A DNA stretch of 64,000 bases, taken from the NCBI GenBank assembly GCA_965277425.1, contig CBDICR010000006.1, forward strand, positions 558,001 through 622,000. The letters run 5' to 3'. Below the pieces are notes generated by a model that was given only the letters and a program-made list of their open reading frames with translations, was not told where the DNA came from and made no database searches. The stretch is from Poindextera sp965277425. Lineage in GTDB: Bacteria; Pseudomonadota; Alphaproteobacteria; Caulobacterales; Caulobacteraceae. Positions 17,226-26,281 of the stretch are shown in pieces. Position 1 is the first letter of the stretch; the number at the start of each line of letters is the position of its first letter. A program made the position numbers and the translations under genes.

Positions 17226-17366
17226 ATGATCGTCATGGCGTTACTGGGCGCATTTCTGGTCCTGGCGCTGATCCTGTGGTCCGCCCGGGCGCGCAGGCCT
17301 TCCCATGGCCTTTACAGACAAGCGCGGTTTATTCGCCCGCCAAGCGGGTGGTCCATCGTCGTTTGA
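17226..17366 (+). CDS. Possible small membrane peptide
   Basis: A 46-codon frame in the otherwise empty 17068-17427 stretch. It begins MIVMALLGAFLVLALILWSA, a single hydrophobic helix followed by a basic tail. There is no clear ribosome-binding site and no recognised family. The tail overlaps no other gene. It could be a chance frame, and nothing else was seen in this gap. Confidence 0.25.
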   Translation: MIVMALLGAFLVLALILWSARARRPSHGLYRQARFIRPPSGWSIVV

Positions 17367-17427
17367 CGGACGGCCTGGATGGCGTGCAGATTTCGAGCCT
17401 AGCGCCAAAGCACGGAAGTCGCGGCCC

Positions 17428-18543
17428 ATGGATCGCATCGCCAGCCTCGACAAACGGAAAAAGCCCAAGCGGATCCCGCCGCGAGGCCTCCGGGCGCTTA
17501 TCTACGCTCTCGCCGCGGGCGCGATTTGGGTTTCGATTTTGCCTGGCGCCGGCCGGTCTTCTCCGCCCGCTGCGCCCGCGCCCCGGTCGGAGACGCCCAT
17601 CCGTGAGGTCCTACTGAGCGACGGATCGAGGCGATACACTGTTGCGATCACGGTCGGCTCCGCCAAGATCGAAGCGGGGCTCGATACCGGATCGGTCGGT
17701 CTTCGGGTGCTCCAGCGCGCACTGGCCGCCGGCGACGTCAGTTCGACGAGCCAGGGCGACCACTACGCCTACGGGTCCGGGACCAGGCTCGAAGGCGTCG
17801 TCGGCGACGCGAGTCTGACTCTTGGCGGGCTTTCCGGGCCCGCCCAGCTGCAGGTCGTGAAGGCTGTCGGATGCGTGCCGCGCCTCCCGAACTGCCCGGC
17901 GTCGCGCGTGTCGGCCTCCGAGTACGGCATTCAAGGCTATGGCCTGCCCGGCGAGGGTTTCGGCGCCATCCTCGGGGTGAACATGGGCAAGGCCGAGGTC
18001 GCCAATCCCTTGATCGCCCTCGGCGCGCGCCGATGGATCGTGGAGCTGCCGAGACCTGGCGAAAACACGCCGGGCCGCCTGATCATCAACCCCACCGATG
18101 CTGAGACGGCGGGGTTCGTTCTGTCGCCTCTGGCGCCACCCGAGCAGAACGGCGGCCTGCATGACGCGGTGCCCGGATGCCTGATCAACGACGACACCAA
18201 GGCCAAGGCTTGCGGGAGGTTGATCATGGATACGGGAGCGCCGGGCATTTCCGTGGTCAATGGCGACCTCGGTTCGACGCCCTGGGCGGGTGGAACCAGG
18301 GCGACGCTCGCCATGGTCGACAACACCGGACGTCCGCTCGCCGCGGAACGGCTGACCATCGGCCGGCGCGCTGACGCCTCCCACCTGATGTTCAAGAGCG
18401 AGCCCAACAGACCGCGTTCGGTGATCCTGGCGGGCCTCAGCCCCTATTTCGCCTACCAGGTTCTCTACGATCCAGCCCGCGGCGTGATCGGCCTGAAGCC
18501 GCGCCCGCCGCGGGTTGGAGGTCCGCAAGCCGTCACGAACTGA
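17428..18543 (+). CDS. Two-lobed aspartyl-protease-like exported protein
   Basis: A 371-residue protein with a basic N-terminus and one hydrophobic segment (LIYALAAGAIWVSILPGA), indicating export or a membrane anchor. The body carries two Asp-Thr-Gly motifs about 180 residues apart: AGLDTGSVGLRV early and LIMDTGAPGISVV late. That spacing resembles the paired active-site aspartates of pepsin-like (two-lobed) aspartic proteases, which are rare in bacteria; single-lobe retropepsin-like proteins have only one. A Cys pair (CVPRLPNC) and YGSGTRLEGVVGDASLTLG resemble flap and substrate-cleft strands. Activity is unproven. The start at 17428 is preferred because the signal follows; an upstream in-frame ATG exists at 17305. 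Confidence 0.6.
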   Translation: MDRIASLDKRKKPKRIPPRGLRALIYALAAGAIWVSILPGAGRSSPPAAPAPRSETPIREVLLSDGSRRYTVAITVGSAKIEAGLDTGSVGLRVLQRALAAGDVSSTSQGDHYAYGSGTRLEGVVGDASLTLGGLSGPAQLQVVKAVGCVPRLPNCPASRVSASEYGIQGYGLPGEGFGAILGVNMGKAEVANPLIALGARRWIVELPRPGENTPGRLIINPTDAETAGFVLSPLAPPEQNGGLHDAVPGCLINDDTKAKACGRLIMDTGAPGISVVNGDLGSTPWAGGTRATLAMVDNTGRPLAAERLTIGRRADASHLMFKSEPNRPRSVILAGLSPYFAYQVLYDPARGVIGLKPRPPRVGGPQAVTN

Positions 18544-18666
18544 ACCGGCGCTTCGTCGACGCCTTGGCGCGGGGCTTGGACTGACGGCGAGCGATCCGCA
18601 ACGCCAGGCTTGGGGTTGAGGCTTGGAGTGCTTAGCTGACCCAGGCATTAAACCCGGAGCCGCGCC

Positions 18667-19797
18667 TTGTCCTCACCCAAGCTTCTGTCGCCGTTCACGG
18701 TGCGCGATCTGACCTTGAAGAACCGGATCGTCATCTCGCCCATGTGTCAGTACAGCGCCATCGACGGCCTCGTGACCGACTGGCATCTGGTGCATCTGGG
18801 CCGGTTCGCCATCGGCGGCGCCGGCCTGGTCTTCGTCGAGGCGACCGGCGTCGAGGCGCGCGGCCGCATCAGCCCCGGCGACGTCGGCCTGTGGAACGAC
18901 GACCAGGCGCGGGCCCTGGCCCGCATCGCCGAGTTCGTAAAGGCCAACGGCGCGGCGGCCGGGATCCAGCTGGCCCATGCCGGCCGCAAGGGCTCCACGC
19001 GCCGGCCCTGGGACGGCGGCTCGGAACTGGACGGCGCAGACGCCGCCAAGGGCGAGCCGGCCTGGGAGACGCTGGCGCCCAGCGCCATCGCCTTCGCCGA
19101 CAACTATCCCAAGCCCAGGGCGATGAGCGTCGCCGACATGGCCGAGGTGATCGTCGCCTTCCGCGAGGCCGCGCGCCGCGCCTATGACGCGGGGTTCGAC
19201 GTGGTGGAGATCCATGCCGCCCACGGCTATCTGCTGCACGAGTTCCTGTCGCCGCTCTCCAACCACCGCACCGACGACTATGGCGGCGACCGGGCCGGGC
19301 GGATGAAGTTTCCGCTGGAGGTGGTCGAGACGGTCCGCGCCGTGTGGCCGGTGGAAAAGCCGCTGTTCCTGCGCATCTCCTCCACCGACTATGTCGAGGG
19401 CGGCATGACCCTGGACGACATGGTGGCGTTCGCGAAGGAGGCCAAGGCGCTGGGCGTCGACCTGGTCGACTGCTCGTCCGGCGGCAATATCCCGACGCCG
19501 CCGCCGAAAATCTATCCCGGCCTGCAGGTCCCGTTCGCCGAGGCGGTGCGGGCGGGCGCCGAGGTCGCGACCATGGCCGTCGGCCTGATCTTGGAGGCGC
19601 AGCAGGCGGAGGACATCGTCTCCGGCGGCAAGGCCGATCTGGTCGCCCTCGCCCGCCCCGCCCTGGACGACCCGAACTTCGCCATCCACGCCTCGGCCGC
19701 CCTCACCGGCGCCCCCGACTACAACCTGGCCCCGACCCCGGCCAAGAGCGGGCTCGAGCGCCTGGCGCAGGCGCATCGGCACATGAAGACGGCCTGA
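18667..19797 (+). CDS. Old-yellow-enzyme family NADH:flavin oxidoreductase (YqjM/NamA-like)
   Basis: A 376-residue TIM-barrel flavoprotein of the thermophilic-like OYE class. Present are the opening LLSPFTVRDLTLKNRIVISP with MCQYSA (the redox-tuning Cys of the YqjM type), the FMN/substrate segment GIQLAHAGRKGS, the IHAAHGYLLHEFLSPLSNHR block with substrate-binding His pair, and the phosphate-binding VALARPALDDP. These enzymes reduce activated C=C bonds using NAD(P)H. TTG start at 18667 with GGAG upstream. Confidence 0.92.
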   Translation: MSSPKLLSPFTVRDLTLKNRIVISPMCQYSAIDGLVTDWHLVHLGRFAIGGAGLVFVEATGVEARGRISPGDVGLWNDDQARALARIAEFVKANGAAAGIQLAHAGRKGSTRRPWDGGSELDGADAAKGEPAWETLAPSAIAFADNYPKPRAMSVADMAEVIVAFREAARRAYDAGFDVVEIHAAHGYLLHEFLSPLSNHRTDDYGGDRAGRMKFPLEVVETVRAVWPVEKPLFLRISSTDYVEGGMTLDDMVAFAKEAKALGVDLVDCSSGGNIPTPPPKIYPGLQVPFAEAVRAGAEVATMAVGLILEAQQAEDIVSGGKADLVALARPALDDPNFAIHASAALTGAPDYNLAPTPAKSGLERLAQAHRHMKTA

Positions 19798-19989
19798 TCC
19801 GGGGGCACAGCACCTGGGCGATCAGATCCTCGCCGCGATCGCGGTGTGGCCATTGGCGGGCGAGTAGGGCCAATATGGCCGCATGGCCGCGGTTCGACAG
19901 CGCTATCGACGAAGCCCGCCGGACGCCGGAGTCCGGTCCTGAACGCCGACCCATACCCGGCGGAAGCGGCGGTCGCGAGGGACGGGGCG

Positions 19990-21132
19990 GTGTCGCGCCT
20001 GGCGGCCTGGGCCGTGGGTCTCGGGCTTTTGCTCGTCGGCGCCTCGCTCTTTCTGACGCCGCACGACTGGGCCACGCTCTATCCGCGCGACCTGAAGGTC
20101 TATCAGGCGGCCATCGACGCCTTCGCGGCGGGCGCCGACCCCTACCAGTCGGGGCGCGGCGCCCACGGCCTCTTCTTCACTGCCCCGCCCCTGGTCTGGC
20201 AGCTCTACAAGCTGGCCGCCCACAGCGGCCTGAAGCCGATCGTCGGGACCGTGCTTGTGGCCGCCGATGCGGTCTCGATCGTGGTGCTGCCGGTGGTCTT
20301 AAGCCGGCTTTTGCTCGGGCCCGGGCTGGCGCGGACGGCGCTGGGCGCGGGGTTTTTCTTCACCGCCTTCGCCGGTTCCGGGTTCTTCACCGCCATGGTG
20401 ATCAATAACGGCACGCCGCTCTATGCCCTGATCGCCATCGGCCTGGTTCCTGCAACGACCCGGGGGCGATGGCTGGGCTTTCATCTGGCGGTGATCCTGG
20501 CGACGGCGTTCAAGCCCTATTACGCCGCCTTCTGGATCGTTCCCCTGCTGGCCGACGAGCCGTGGACGGCCCAATGGGCGGCCTGTGCGGCGGGCCTCGC
20601 CGTCGCGGCCATGACCTATCTCGCCCCGATCCTGCTCGCGCCAGGCCTGATGGCGGAATGGCTGCACACCCTCTTCCGGCAGACCGTCGGCGAGGGCCTG
20701 CTCGGCGACAATCTGCTCGGCGCGCTTTTAACCAAGCCCTTCGCGCGTCATTCGCACCTGGCGCCCTATGCGGCCCAGCTCGCCTTCTCGGCGGTGCTGC
20801 TGGGTGCGGCGCTGAGCCTTGGCCGGCTCAATCGAACGGGGCGGATCGCGGCGCTGGTCCTGATCGCCGTCTTCCTCAATCCGCGCGCCATGCGCTACGA
20901 CCTTTCCACCGCCGCTATCCCGCTGCTCACCCTCGTCGCCGGCGCGCTGTCCCGCGGCCCGCCCGCCGCGGCGACCCAGGCGCTCTGGGCCGCGATCCTC
21001 GCCGGGGTGATGATCGTCTTCAGCCACAACACCACCGCCGACGGGACGCTCTATGCGGGCCTCGCCGTCGCGGCGCTGGTGGTCGCGATCGCCGCGTCGC
21101 GGATGACGGCCTCGCCAGGCCGCGCGCGCTGA
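19990..21132 (+). CDS. GT87-like (DUF2029) integral membrane glycosyltransferase
   Basis: About 380 residues with many hydrophobic segments (roughly 9-11). After the first segment comes the acidic loop PRDLKVYQAAIDAFAAGADP with YQ, similar to the DUF2029/GT87 layout in which a loop Asp acts in polyprenyl-phosphate-dependent mannosyl transfer. MVINNGTPLYALIAIGL and ATAFKPYYAAFWIVPLL also fit. Acceptor unknown. The start is uncertain: GTG 19990 has a purine-rich site upstream; GTG 19846 is in frame but adds an unlikely polar leader. Confidence 0.65.
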   Translation: MSRLAAWAVGLGLLLVGASLFLTPHDWATLYPRDLKVYQAAIDAFAAGADPYQSGRGAHGLFFTAPPLVWQLYKLAAHSGLKPIVGTVLVAADAVSIVVLPVVLSRLLLGPGLARTALGAGFFFTAFAGSGFFTAMVINNGTPLYALIAIGLVPATTRGRWLGFHLAVILATAFKPYYAAFWIVPLLADEPWTAQWAACAAGLAVAAMTYLAPILLAPGLMAEWLHTLFRQTVGEGLLGDNLLGALLTKPFARHSHLAPYAAQLAFSAVLLGAALSLGRLNRTGRIAALVLIAVFLNPRAMRYDLSTAAIPLLTLVAGALSRGPPAAATQALWAAILAGVMIVFSHNTTADGTLYAGLAVAALVVAIAASRMTASPGRAR

Positions 21133-21259
21133 ACGCTCGCCGCGCCATTCCCGCAGTCATGGCGTTGCGCCTGACAACAAGGATTTGCTCGCTATTGCCG
21201 CGCGGGGCGCCCACGGTGGGCCTTGCCGCCGAGACGATAACCCGGGCGGGAGGCGAGGG

Positions 21260-22804
21260 ATGACGTCACGAAGCATCGGCATGACGCGGCCGCGCGGTTC
21301 GGCCTGGCCGGGCTTCACGGTCATGTGCATCGGCATGTTCATGGCGATCCTGGACGTGCAGGTGGTGGCGACGTCCATCCCCACCATCCAGGCGGCGCTG
21401 GCCGTGCCGCGCGACCAGATCAGTTGGATCCAGACCGCCTATCTGGTCGCCGAGGTCATCGCCATCCCGTTGACCGGTTTCCTGACGCGGCTTTTGTCCA
21501 TGCGCTGGCTGTTCGTAGCCGCCATAGCGACCTTTACCGCCGCATCGCTGGGCTGCGCGGCCAGCGGCAGTTTCGCCGCCTTGATCGCCTGGCGGATCCT
21601 GCAGGGATTCTCCGGCGGCACCCTGATTCCGGCGGTGTTCTCGGCGGTGTTTCTGCTGTTTCCGCTGCGCCAGCAGGGCATCGCCACGACCATCGCCGGG
21701 GTGCTGGCGGTGCTCGCGCCGACGGTGGGGCCGATCGTCGGCGGTTGGATCACCGCGACCTACAGCTGGCACTGGCTCTTTCTGATCAATGTCGCGCCAG
21801 GCGTGCTGGCCACCCTGGGCGCCATCGCCCTGCTGCCCGTCGAGGCGACGGATTTCGGTCAGGCCCGCCGGCTGGACGTCATTTCGCTGGCCCTGATGGC
21901 GACCGCCCTGACCGCCCTCGAGATCGCCCTGAAGGAGGCGCCGGAGCGCGGATGGCGCTCAGTCCTGGTGCTTGGCCTGCTGACGCTTTGTCTGGGCGCC
22001 GCGGCCCTCTTCATCCGCCGGACGGTCCGCTCAAGAAACCCGATCGTGGAGCTGCGCACCCTGGGCACGCGCAATTTCGCCATCGGCAGCCTGCTGAGCT
22101 TCGTGCTCGGCATCGGCCTGTTCGGATCGGTCTATCTGATGCCGGTCTTCCTGGCCTTCGTGCGCGAGCACAACGCGCTGGAGATCGGCGAGATCATGCT
22201 GGTCACCGGCTTCACCCAGCTGGCGGTCGCCCCGATCGCCGTGGCCCTCGAGCGCCGGATCGATGCGCGGCTGCTCACCGGCGCCGGGTTTCTGCTGTTC
22301 GCGATCGGCCTGGGACTCAGCGCCATGCAGACCGGGGACACCGATTTCAAGCAGATGTTCTGGCCCCAGGTCCTGCGCGGGGCGGCGGTGATGTTCTGTC
22401 TTTTGCCGCCGACCCGGCTGGCCCTTGGCCACCTCACCCCCGAGCAGGTGCCCGACGCCAGCGGCCTGTTCAACCTGATGCGCAACCTGGGCGGCGCGAT
22501 CGGGATCGCGCTCATCGATACGGTCGTCTATGGGCGCGCGCCGGTGCTGGGCCGCGCCATCCTGGCCCGTCTGCAAAAGGGCGATGTCGAGACCGCAAAG
22601 GCGGTCGGCATCCCGCTGTCGCTCTTCACCGCCCACGCCTCGGCGCCGAGCGCCGACGAAATGGCCATGCTCAAACCCATGGTCGACCATCTGGCTCTGG
22701 TCCAGGCGATCAACGAGGCCTGGCTGATGATGGCGCTGCTCACCGCCCTGGCCTTGCTGTGTCTGCCGTTCGTGCGCCGGCGATCGAACCCGGCCGGCTT
22801 GTAA
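21260..22804 (+). CDS. DHA2-family MFS drug efflux transporter (EmrB/QacA-like)
   Basis: A 514-residue, 14-segment MFS exporter. It has the EmrB/QacA signature GMFMAILDVQVVATSIPTIQ in segment 1, QISWIQTAYLVAEVIAIPLT, motif C-type GVLAVLAPTVGPIVGGWI in segment 5 and SWHWLFLINVAPG. These pumps use the proton gradient to expel amphipathic drugs. No HlyD-type adaptor gene is adjacent. ATG 21260 follows GGAGG at 6 nt spacing. Confidence 0.88.
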   Translation: MTSRSIGMTRPRGSAWPGFTVMCIGMFMAILDVQVVATSIPTIQAALAVPRDQISWIQTAYLVAEVIAIPLTGFLTRLLSMRWLFVAAIATFTAASLGCAASGSFAALIAWRILQGFSGGTLIPAVFSAVFLLFPLRQQGIATTIAGVLAVLAPTVGPIVGGWITATYSWHWLFLINVAPGVLATLGAIALLPVEATDFGQARRLDVISLALMATALTALEIALKEAPERGWRSVLVLGLLTLCLGAAALFIRRTVRSRNPIVELRTLGTRNFAIGSLLSFVLGIGLFGSVYLMPVFLAFVREHNALEIGEIMLVTGFTQLAVAPIAVALERRIDARLLTGAGFLLFAIGLGLSAMQTGDTDFKQMFWPQVLRGAAVMFCLLPPTRLALGHLTPEQVPDASGLFNLMRNLGGAIGIALIDTVVYGRAPVLGRAILARLQKGDVETAKAVGIPLSLFTAHASAPSADEMAMLKPMVDHLALVQAINEAWLMMALLTALALLCLPFVRRRSNPAGL

Positions 22805-22843
22805 TACGGCTGTCATGACCGGCCGGCTCGCGCGCCGCGCGAC

Positions 22844-23890
22844 CTAACGACGGCCGGCCTGTTGAACCCAGCCCGGAGCGGTCCGCAAGCGGATGGCGCG
22901 CGCCGGCGTGAGTCCGGCGGCCCGTTGCCAACCGGCCATTTCGGCGACGGTCCAGGTTCGGACATCGGGTCGGCTTTGAAGCGCGAAATAGAGCCCCAGC
23001 AACGTCCCAATCTGGGCGCCGCTTCCCGAGGCGGGCGGCAGCACCGCCTCCTGAATGACGAAGACGCCGCCGGGACGAAGCGCTCGGGCGACCCTGACCG
23101 TAAGCGCTTGGTTCTCCTCGAAACTGAGGTGATGGGCGAGGTTGGACATCAGGATCAGATCGTACCGGGCGTTTCCGAGATCCGCGTCCAACACGCTGCC
23201 GCGGACGTGGACGACCCTGTCGCCCAAGCCCTCCGCCGCGAGCAACGGCGCCGCGCGGGCGACGGCCTCCGGCAGATCCAGCACCTCGGCGCGCAAAGCG
23301 GGATGTCGGCGGCATAGTTCGGCCGCGTAGTGGCCGTGGGACCCTCCAAGGTCGAGCATGCGCGTCGCGCCCCGGGGCGCCGGGATTCGGCGTCCGACCT
23401 CCCAGCCGCTGACGCTGGCCAGAGCCCGCATGCTTCGATGGTAGAGATCGCGGTCCGCATCGCTCATGGCGGTGTGAAACTCGATGGGGCGCCCGGTGGA
23501 AACGAATTGCTCAAGCTGGGCGAGCCAGTCCCATTCCACGACTTGAAGAAGAAGCTTGTCGCGCACCGACTTTGGGCTTGCCGCCAGCAGCCACTTGCGA
23601 CTTTGCCGGGTCAAGGCGTACCGCCCATCCGAAACGGAAAGATAGCCGCACGCGGCGAGCGCGTTTAACAGCAGCCCGCTCGCCGCCGGGTCCAGGCCGC
23701 GGCGGGCCGCGACCTCGCTCGCCGTCAACGGCGTCGACGCAAGAGCCTCAAACACCCCCAGCTTGACGCCGGCGGTCACCGTCCGGGCCAGCGTCGCCGC
23801 GACATGGGTGTCCAGCAGGGCGACAGGAACAAGTCCGAGCCAAAGCGCCAACCGCTCGAGCAGGGATTCGGGGACGACCTTCAGCTTCAT
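22844..23890 (-). CDS. O-methyltransferase-like SAM enzyme with N-terminal winged helix
   Basis: A 348-residue protein. The N-terminal 110 residues form a winged-helix dimerisation domain (GVFEALASTPLTASEVAARR, then GYLSVSDGRYALT). The C-terminal half is a Rossmann methyltransferase with MLDLGGSHGHYAAELCRRHP, EVLDLPEAV and LILMSNLAHHLSFEENQ. This matches plant-type/secondary-metabolite O-methyltransferases or related SAM enzymes; the substrate is unknown and no biosynthetic cluster surrounds it. It ends 40 bp from the convergent DHA2 exporter gene. Confidence 0.8.
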   Translation of the reverse strand: MKLKVVPESLLERLALWLGLVPVALLDTHVAATLARTVTAGVKLGVFEALASTPLTASEVAARRGLDPAASGLLLNALAACGYLSVSDGRYALTRQSRKWLLAASPKSVRDKLLLQVVEWDWLAQLEQFVSTGRPIEFHTAMSDADRDLYHRSMRALASVSGWEVGRRIPAPRGATRMLDLGGSHGHYAAELCRRHPALRAEVLDLPEAVARAAPLLAAEGLGDRVVHVRGSVLDADLGNARYDLILMSNLAHHLSFEENQALTVRVARALRPGGVFVIQEAVLPPASGSGAQIGTLLGLYFALQSRPDVRTWTVAEMAGWQRAAGLTPARAIRLRTAPGWVQQAGRR

Positions 23891-24047
23891 GTCGTCTCCG
23901 AGTCGCGGACGCCGGGCGCCTTCACTGAACGGCGCTTGGAGGGTGAGCGTTCCGAGTTTCGCGGCTTACCCGGCGCCGCGGCCGGCGGTTCTGGCCTCTC
24001 GCCCGCCGGACGCGCTAGGATCGGGGCCTATCGAAGGGAGCCGCCCC

Positions 24048-24683
24048 ATGAGCGATGAGCTTGTCTTCTACACAAACCCCATGTCGCGCGGCCGCATCGT
24101 GCGCTGGATGCTGGAAGAGCTGGGGCGGCCCTACCGCACCGAACTGATGGACTTCGCCAACAGCGTGAAGGCGCCGGACTATCTGGCCATCAACCCCATG
24201 GGCAAGGTGCCGGCCCTGCGCCACGGCGACACCGTGGTCACCGAGGGCGCGGCGATCTGCGCCTATCTGGCCGACGCCTTCCCCGACGCGGGCCTCGCCC
24301 CGCCCTTGGGCGACCATCGCCGAGGCCCCTATTTCCGCTGGATGTTCTTCGCCGCCGGCCCGATCGAGGCGGCGGTGACCAACACGTCCCTGGGCTTCGA
24401 GGTCAAGCCCGAGGCCGAGCGCATGGCCGGCTACGGCAACATGGCCGCGGTGCTGAACGCCATGGAGACCGCCATCGCCCCCCGCCCCTACATCCTCGGC
24501 GATCCGTTCAGCGCCGCCGACGTCTATTTCGGCTCCCAGATCGGCTGGGGGATGCAGTTCGGGTCGATCGAACGACGGCCGGCGTTCGAGGCCTATTGGG
24601 AGCGGCTCAGCGCGCGGCCGGCGGCGAAGCGGGCGGTGGAGATCGATGACGGGTTGATAAAGACTCAGTCCTCCCAAGCCTAG
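24048..24683 (+). CDS. Glutathione S-transferase family protein
   Basis: A 211-residue protein. The N-terminal thioredoxin-like domain has the GST pattern FYTNPMSRGRIVRWMLEELG, INPMGKVPALRHGD with the cis-Pro, and the glutathione-binding VTEGAAICAYLADAF. The helical C-domain has the conserved GDPFSAADVYFGSQI N-capping box. Cytosolic detoxification or dehalogenase-like activity is typical. ATG 24048 lies behind GGGAG. Confidence 0.88.
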   Translation: MSDELVFYTNPMSRGRIVRWMLEELGRPYRTELMDFANSVKAPDYLAINPMGKVPALRHGDTVVTEGAAICAYLADAFPDAGLAPPLGDHRRGPYFRWMFFAAGPIEAAVTNTSLGFEVKPEAERMAGYGNMAAVLNAMETAIAPRPYILGDPFSAADVYFGSQIGWGMQFGSIERRPAFEAYWERLSARPAAKRAVEIDDGLIKTQSSQA

Positions 24684-24737
24684 GCGCGGCCCGCCGCCCG
24701 GTTGCAAAACGGAGATGCGTACTTCGCCGAAGGGCGC

Positions 24738-24836
24738 ATGTCCCGATTTTTCTTCTATGCCGGCCTTATCGTCGCGGCGCTCGCTGCCGCAAATGCCGCG
24801 TCGCAGATGAGGGCGCTGCCCGGCGCAGCGCACTAG
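24738..24836 (+). CDS. Possible 32-residue secreted or membrane peptide
   Basis: An unlisted short frame, MSRFFFYAGLIVAALAAANA followed by a 12-residue tail ending GAAH, looks like a signal peptide with little cargo. The stop overlaps the last codons of the convergent beta-lactamase gene. GAAGGG lies upstream of the ATG. Evidence is limited to the signal-like composition. Confidence 0.3.
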   Translation: MSRFFFYAGLIVAALAAANAASQMRALPGAAH

Positions 24837-25696
24837 ACGAGCCAGCGCGCAACGGCCGCGCCAACCGACCGCAAGACCCCTTCCCGCACCGGCTCATCGA
24901 CACCCGGCGCATGATAATAGGCGGTCACAAGGATCGGTGATCGTCCGGGCGGCCGGATGATCGCAACATCGTTAGTTTCCGTGGGGTTGGTTCCGGGTCT
25001 GTCCCCAACGGGCCAATTGGATGGAAACCCTGCGCGAAGTCGCTGCAAGCCAGGGGTTGTCTTGACCATCCACCGTTCAAGGCGGTGGCGCGAATCCGGC
25101 GCCAGCGCCCCGCCGAGAAGGATTTTCTTCGCCGATAAGGCCATCGCCCGAGGCGTTGTAGTGTCCAGCACCCCCTGTGCGCTGTTGGCGGCCAATTCGT
25201 ATCGGTCCTGGCGTGTCACCCCGTCGCCCAAGGCCCTCAAATAGGCCGTGAGCCCCGCTGGCCCGCCAATCTGTCGAAGCAGCAGGTTCGCGGCGGTGCT
25301 GTCGCTGACCTCTATGGCGGCTTGGCAGAGTGCTCCAATGGACAATGCGCCCTCGTCCACATGGGCGCCGGTGACGGGATAGGGCTCGACCAGATCGGCC
25401 TTGGTGTAGCGCAGGCGGCGATCAAGGCTCTCGACGCCTGCATCCACGCGCGACAAGACGGCGGCGACCGCCAGCAATTTGAACGTACTACACATTAGGA
25501 AGCGCTCATCGGCCCGGTGCGCGAGACTTCGACCCGATCCCGTGTCCACGGCGAATACACCGAGCCGGCCACCATGCGCCTGTTCGATGGCCTGAAGCGG
25601 ATCCGGCTCTTCCGCCCGGGAGCCAAACGAAACACCCGACAGAAAGCTCGCCGTTAAGCCGAGTAGGGTGAGCCTCCGGTTCGCTAGGATTTGCAA
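24833..25696 (-). CDS. Class A beta-lactamase-like protein with altered SDN and KTG boxes
   Basis: A 287-residue protein. The N-terminus NRRLTLLGLTASFLSG looks like a Tat-type signal peptide. The catalytic serine box is CSTFK at residues 69-73, close to Ambler numbering. Box 2 reads SDS instead of SDN, the omega-loop carries DRYEL with a Glu near 167, and box 3 reads DRPGT where KTG is usual (Arg for Lys occurs in CARB-type enzymes, but Pro for Thr/Ser is odd). It is likely a periplasmic serine hydrolase; spectrum cannot be judged. The TTG start at 25696 is chosen because AAGGA lies about 8 nt upstream and the length then matches the family; the frame is open further to 26002. Confidence 0.78.
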   Translation of the reverse strand: MQILANRRLTLLGLTASFLSGVSFGSRAEEPDPLQAIEQAHGGRLGVFAVDTGSGRSLAHRADERFLMCSTFKLLAVAAVLSRVDAGVESLDRRLRYTKADLVEPYPVTGAHVDEGALSIGALCQAAIEVSDSTAANLLLRQIGGPAGLTAYLRALGDGVTRQDRYELAANSAQGVLDTTTPRAMALSAKKILLGGALAPDSRHRLERWMVKTTPGLQRLRAGFPSNWPVGDRPGTNPTETNDVAIIRPPGRSPILVTAYYHAPGVDEPVREGVLRSVGAAVARWLV

Positions 25697-26034
25697 CGGA
25701 AGATCCTTCTTTGCGCGAGCCCCTTCCAGGCGGATCGAAGCGACATTCCACCTTCCATAGCTCGCAGCATGTGAGCTTTTGCAGGAACGGGCCAGCTTCG
25801 ATTGCAGATCGAAAGCCCTGGCGAATTGGAGATTGCGCATCGCGAAACAGAGCGCGTCGTCCAGCGGATTGTCGAACCTGAGCCGAACCAACCGGAGTTG
25901 CTCTAGACCTCGCTGCCCCAGTCCGCGAATCAGACCTTTTGACGGTCGTTTGGGAGTCAGCAATGGACGGTCTAGTCTGCGGTTGAAACCACGGGTTCCC
26001 ACAAGATCAACAACGGACCCGATCTAACCGCCCG
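25697..26034. other. Gene-free stretch between bla-like gene and rpmH promoter
   Basis: About 340 bp, less GC-rich than its surroundings. It must hold the promoter of the leftward beta-lactamase-like gene. The reading frame of that gene stays open across it but shows no family similarity. No operator, RNA gene or ampR-like regulator gene was seen. Confidence 0.5.
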
Positions 26035-26063
26035 TTGACATCCGCCCCCCCATCCCCTATCCA
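26035..26063 (+). promoter_or_regulatory. Housekeeping sigma-factor promoter of the rpmH operon
   Basis: TTGACA at 26035-26040 and TATCCA at 26058-26063 with a 17-bp spacer, a near-consensus promoter, lie about 40 bp upstream of rpmH. It fits the high expression needed for the ribosomal protein and RNase P protein genes. Confidence 0.7.
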
Positions 26064-26104
26064 CCGCGCTCTTTTTCGCCAGCCCTAGTGGAAGTCATCG
26101 CCCC

Positions 26105-26239
26105 GTGAAGCGGACCTATCAGCCCTCTCGGCTCGTGCGCAAACGCCGCCACGGCTACCGTCTGCGCATGTCGACGAAGAACGGCCAGAAGATCGTCGCG
26201 CGGCGTCGCGCCAAGGGCCGCAAGAAGCTGACGGCTTAA
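26105..26239 (+). CDS. rpmH: 50S ribosomal protein L34
   Basis: A 44-residue basic protein: VKRTYQPSRLVRKRRHGYRL, then TKNGQKIVARRRAKGRKKLT. This is the full L34 sequence pattern and length. It starts with GTG at 26105. First gene of the conserved rpmH-rnpA-yidC-engB group. Confidence 0.97.
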   Translation: MKRTYQPSRLVRKRRHGYRLRMSTKNGQKIVARRRAKGRKKLTA

Positions 26240-26281
26240 GGGCGTCGCTTCGCTCGCCCCTTTTGGCGAGGAAACCGGCTC

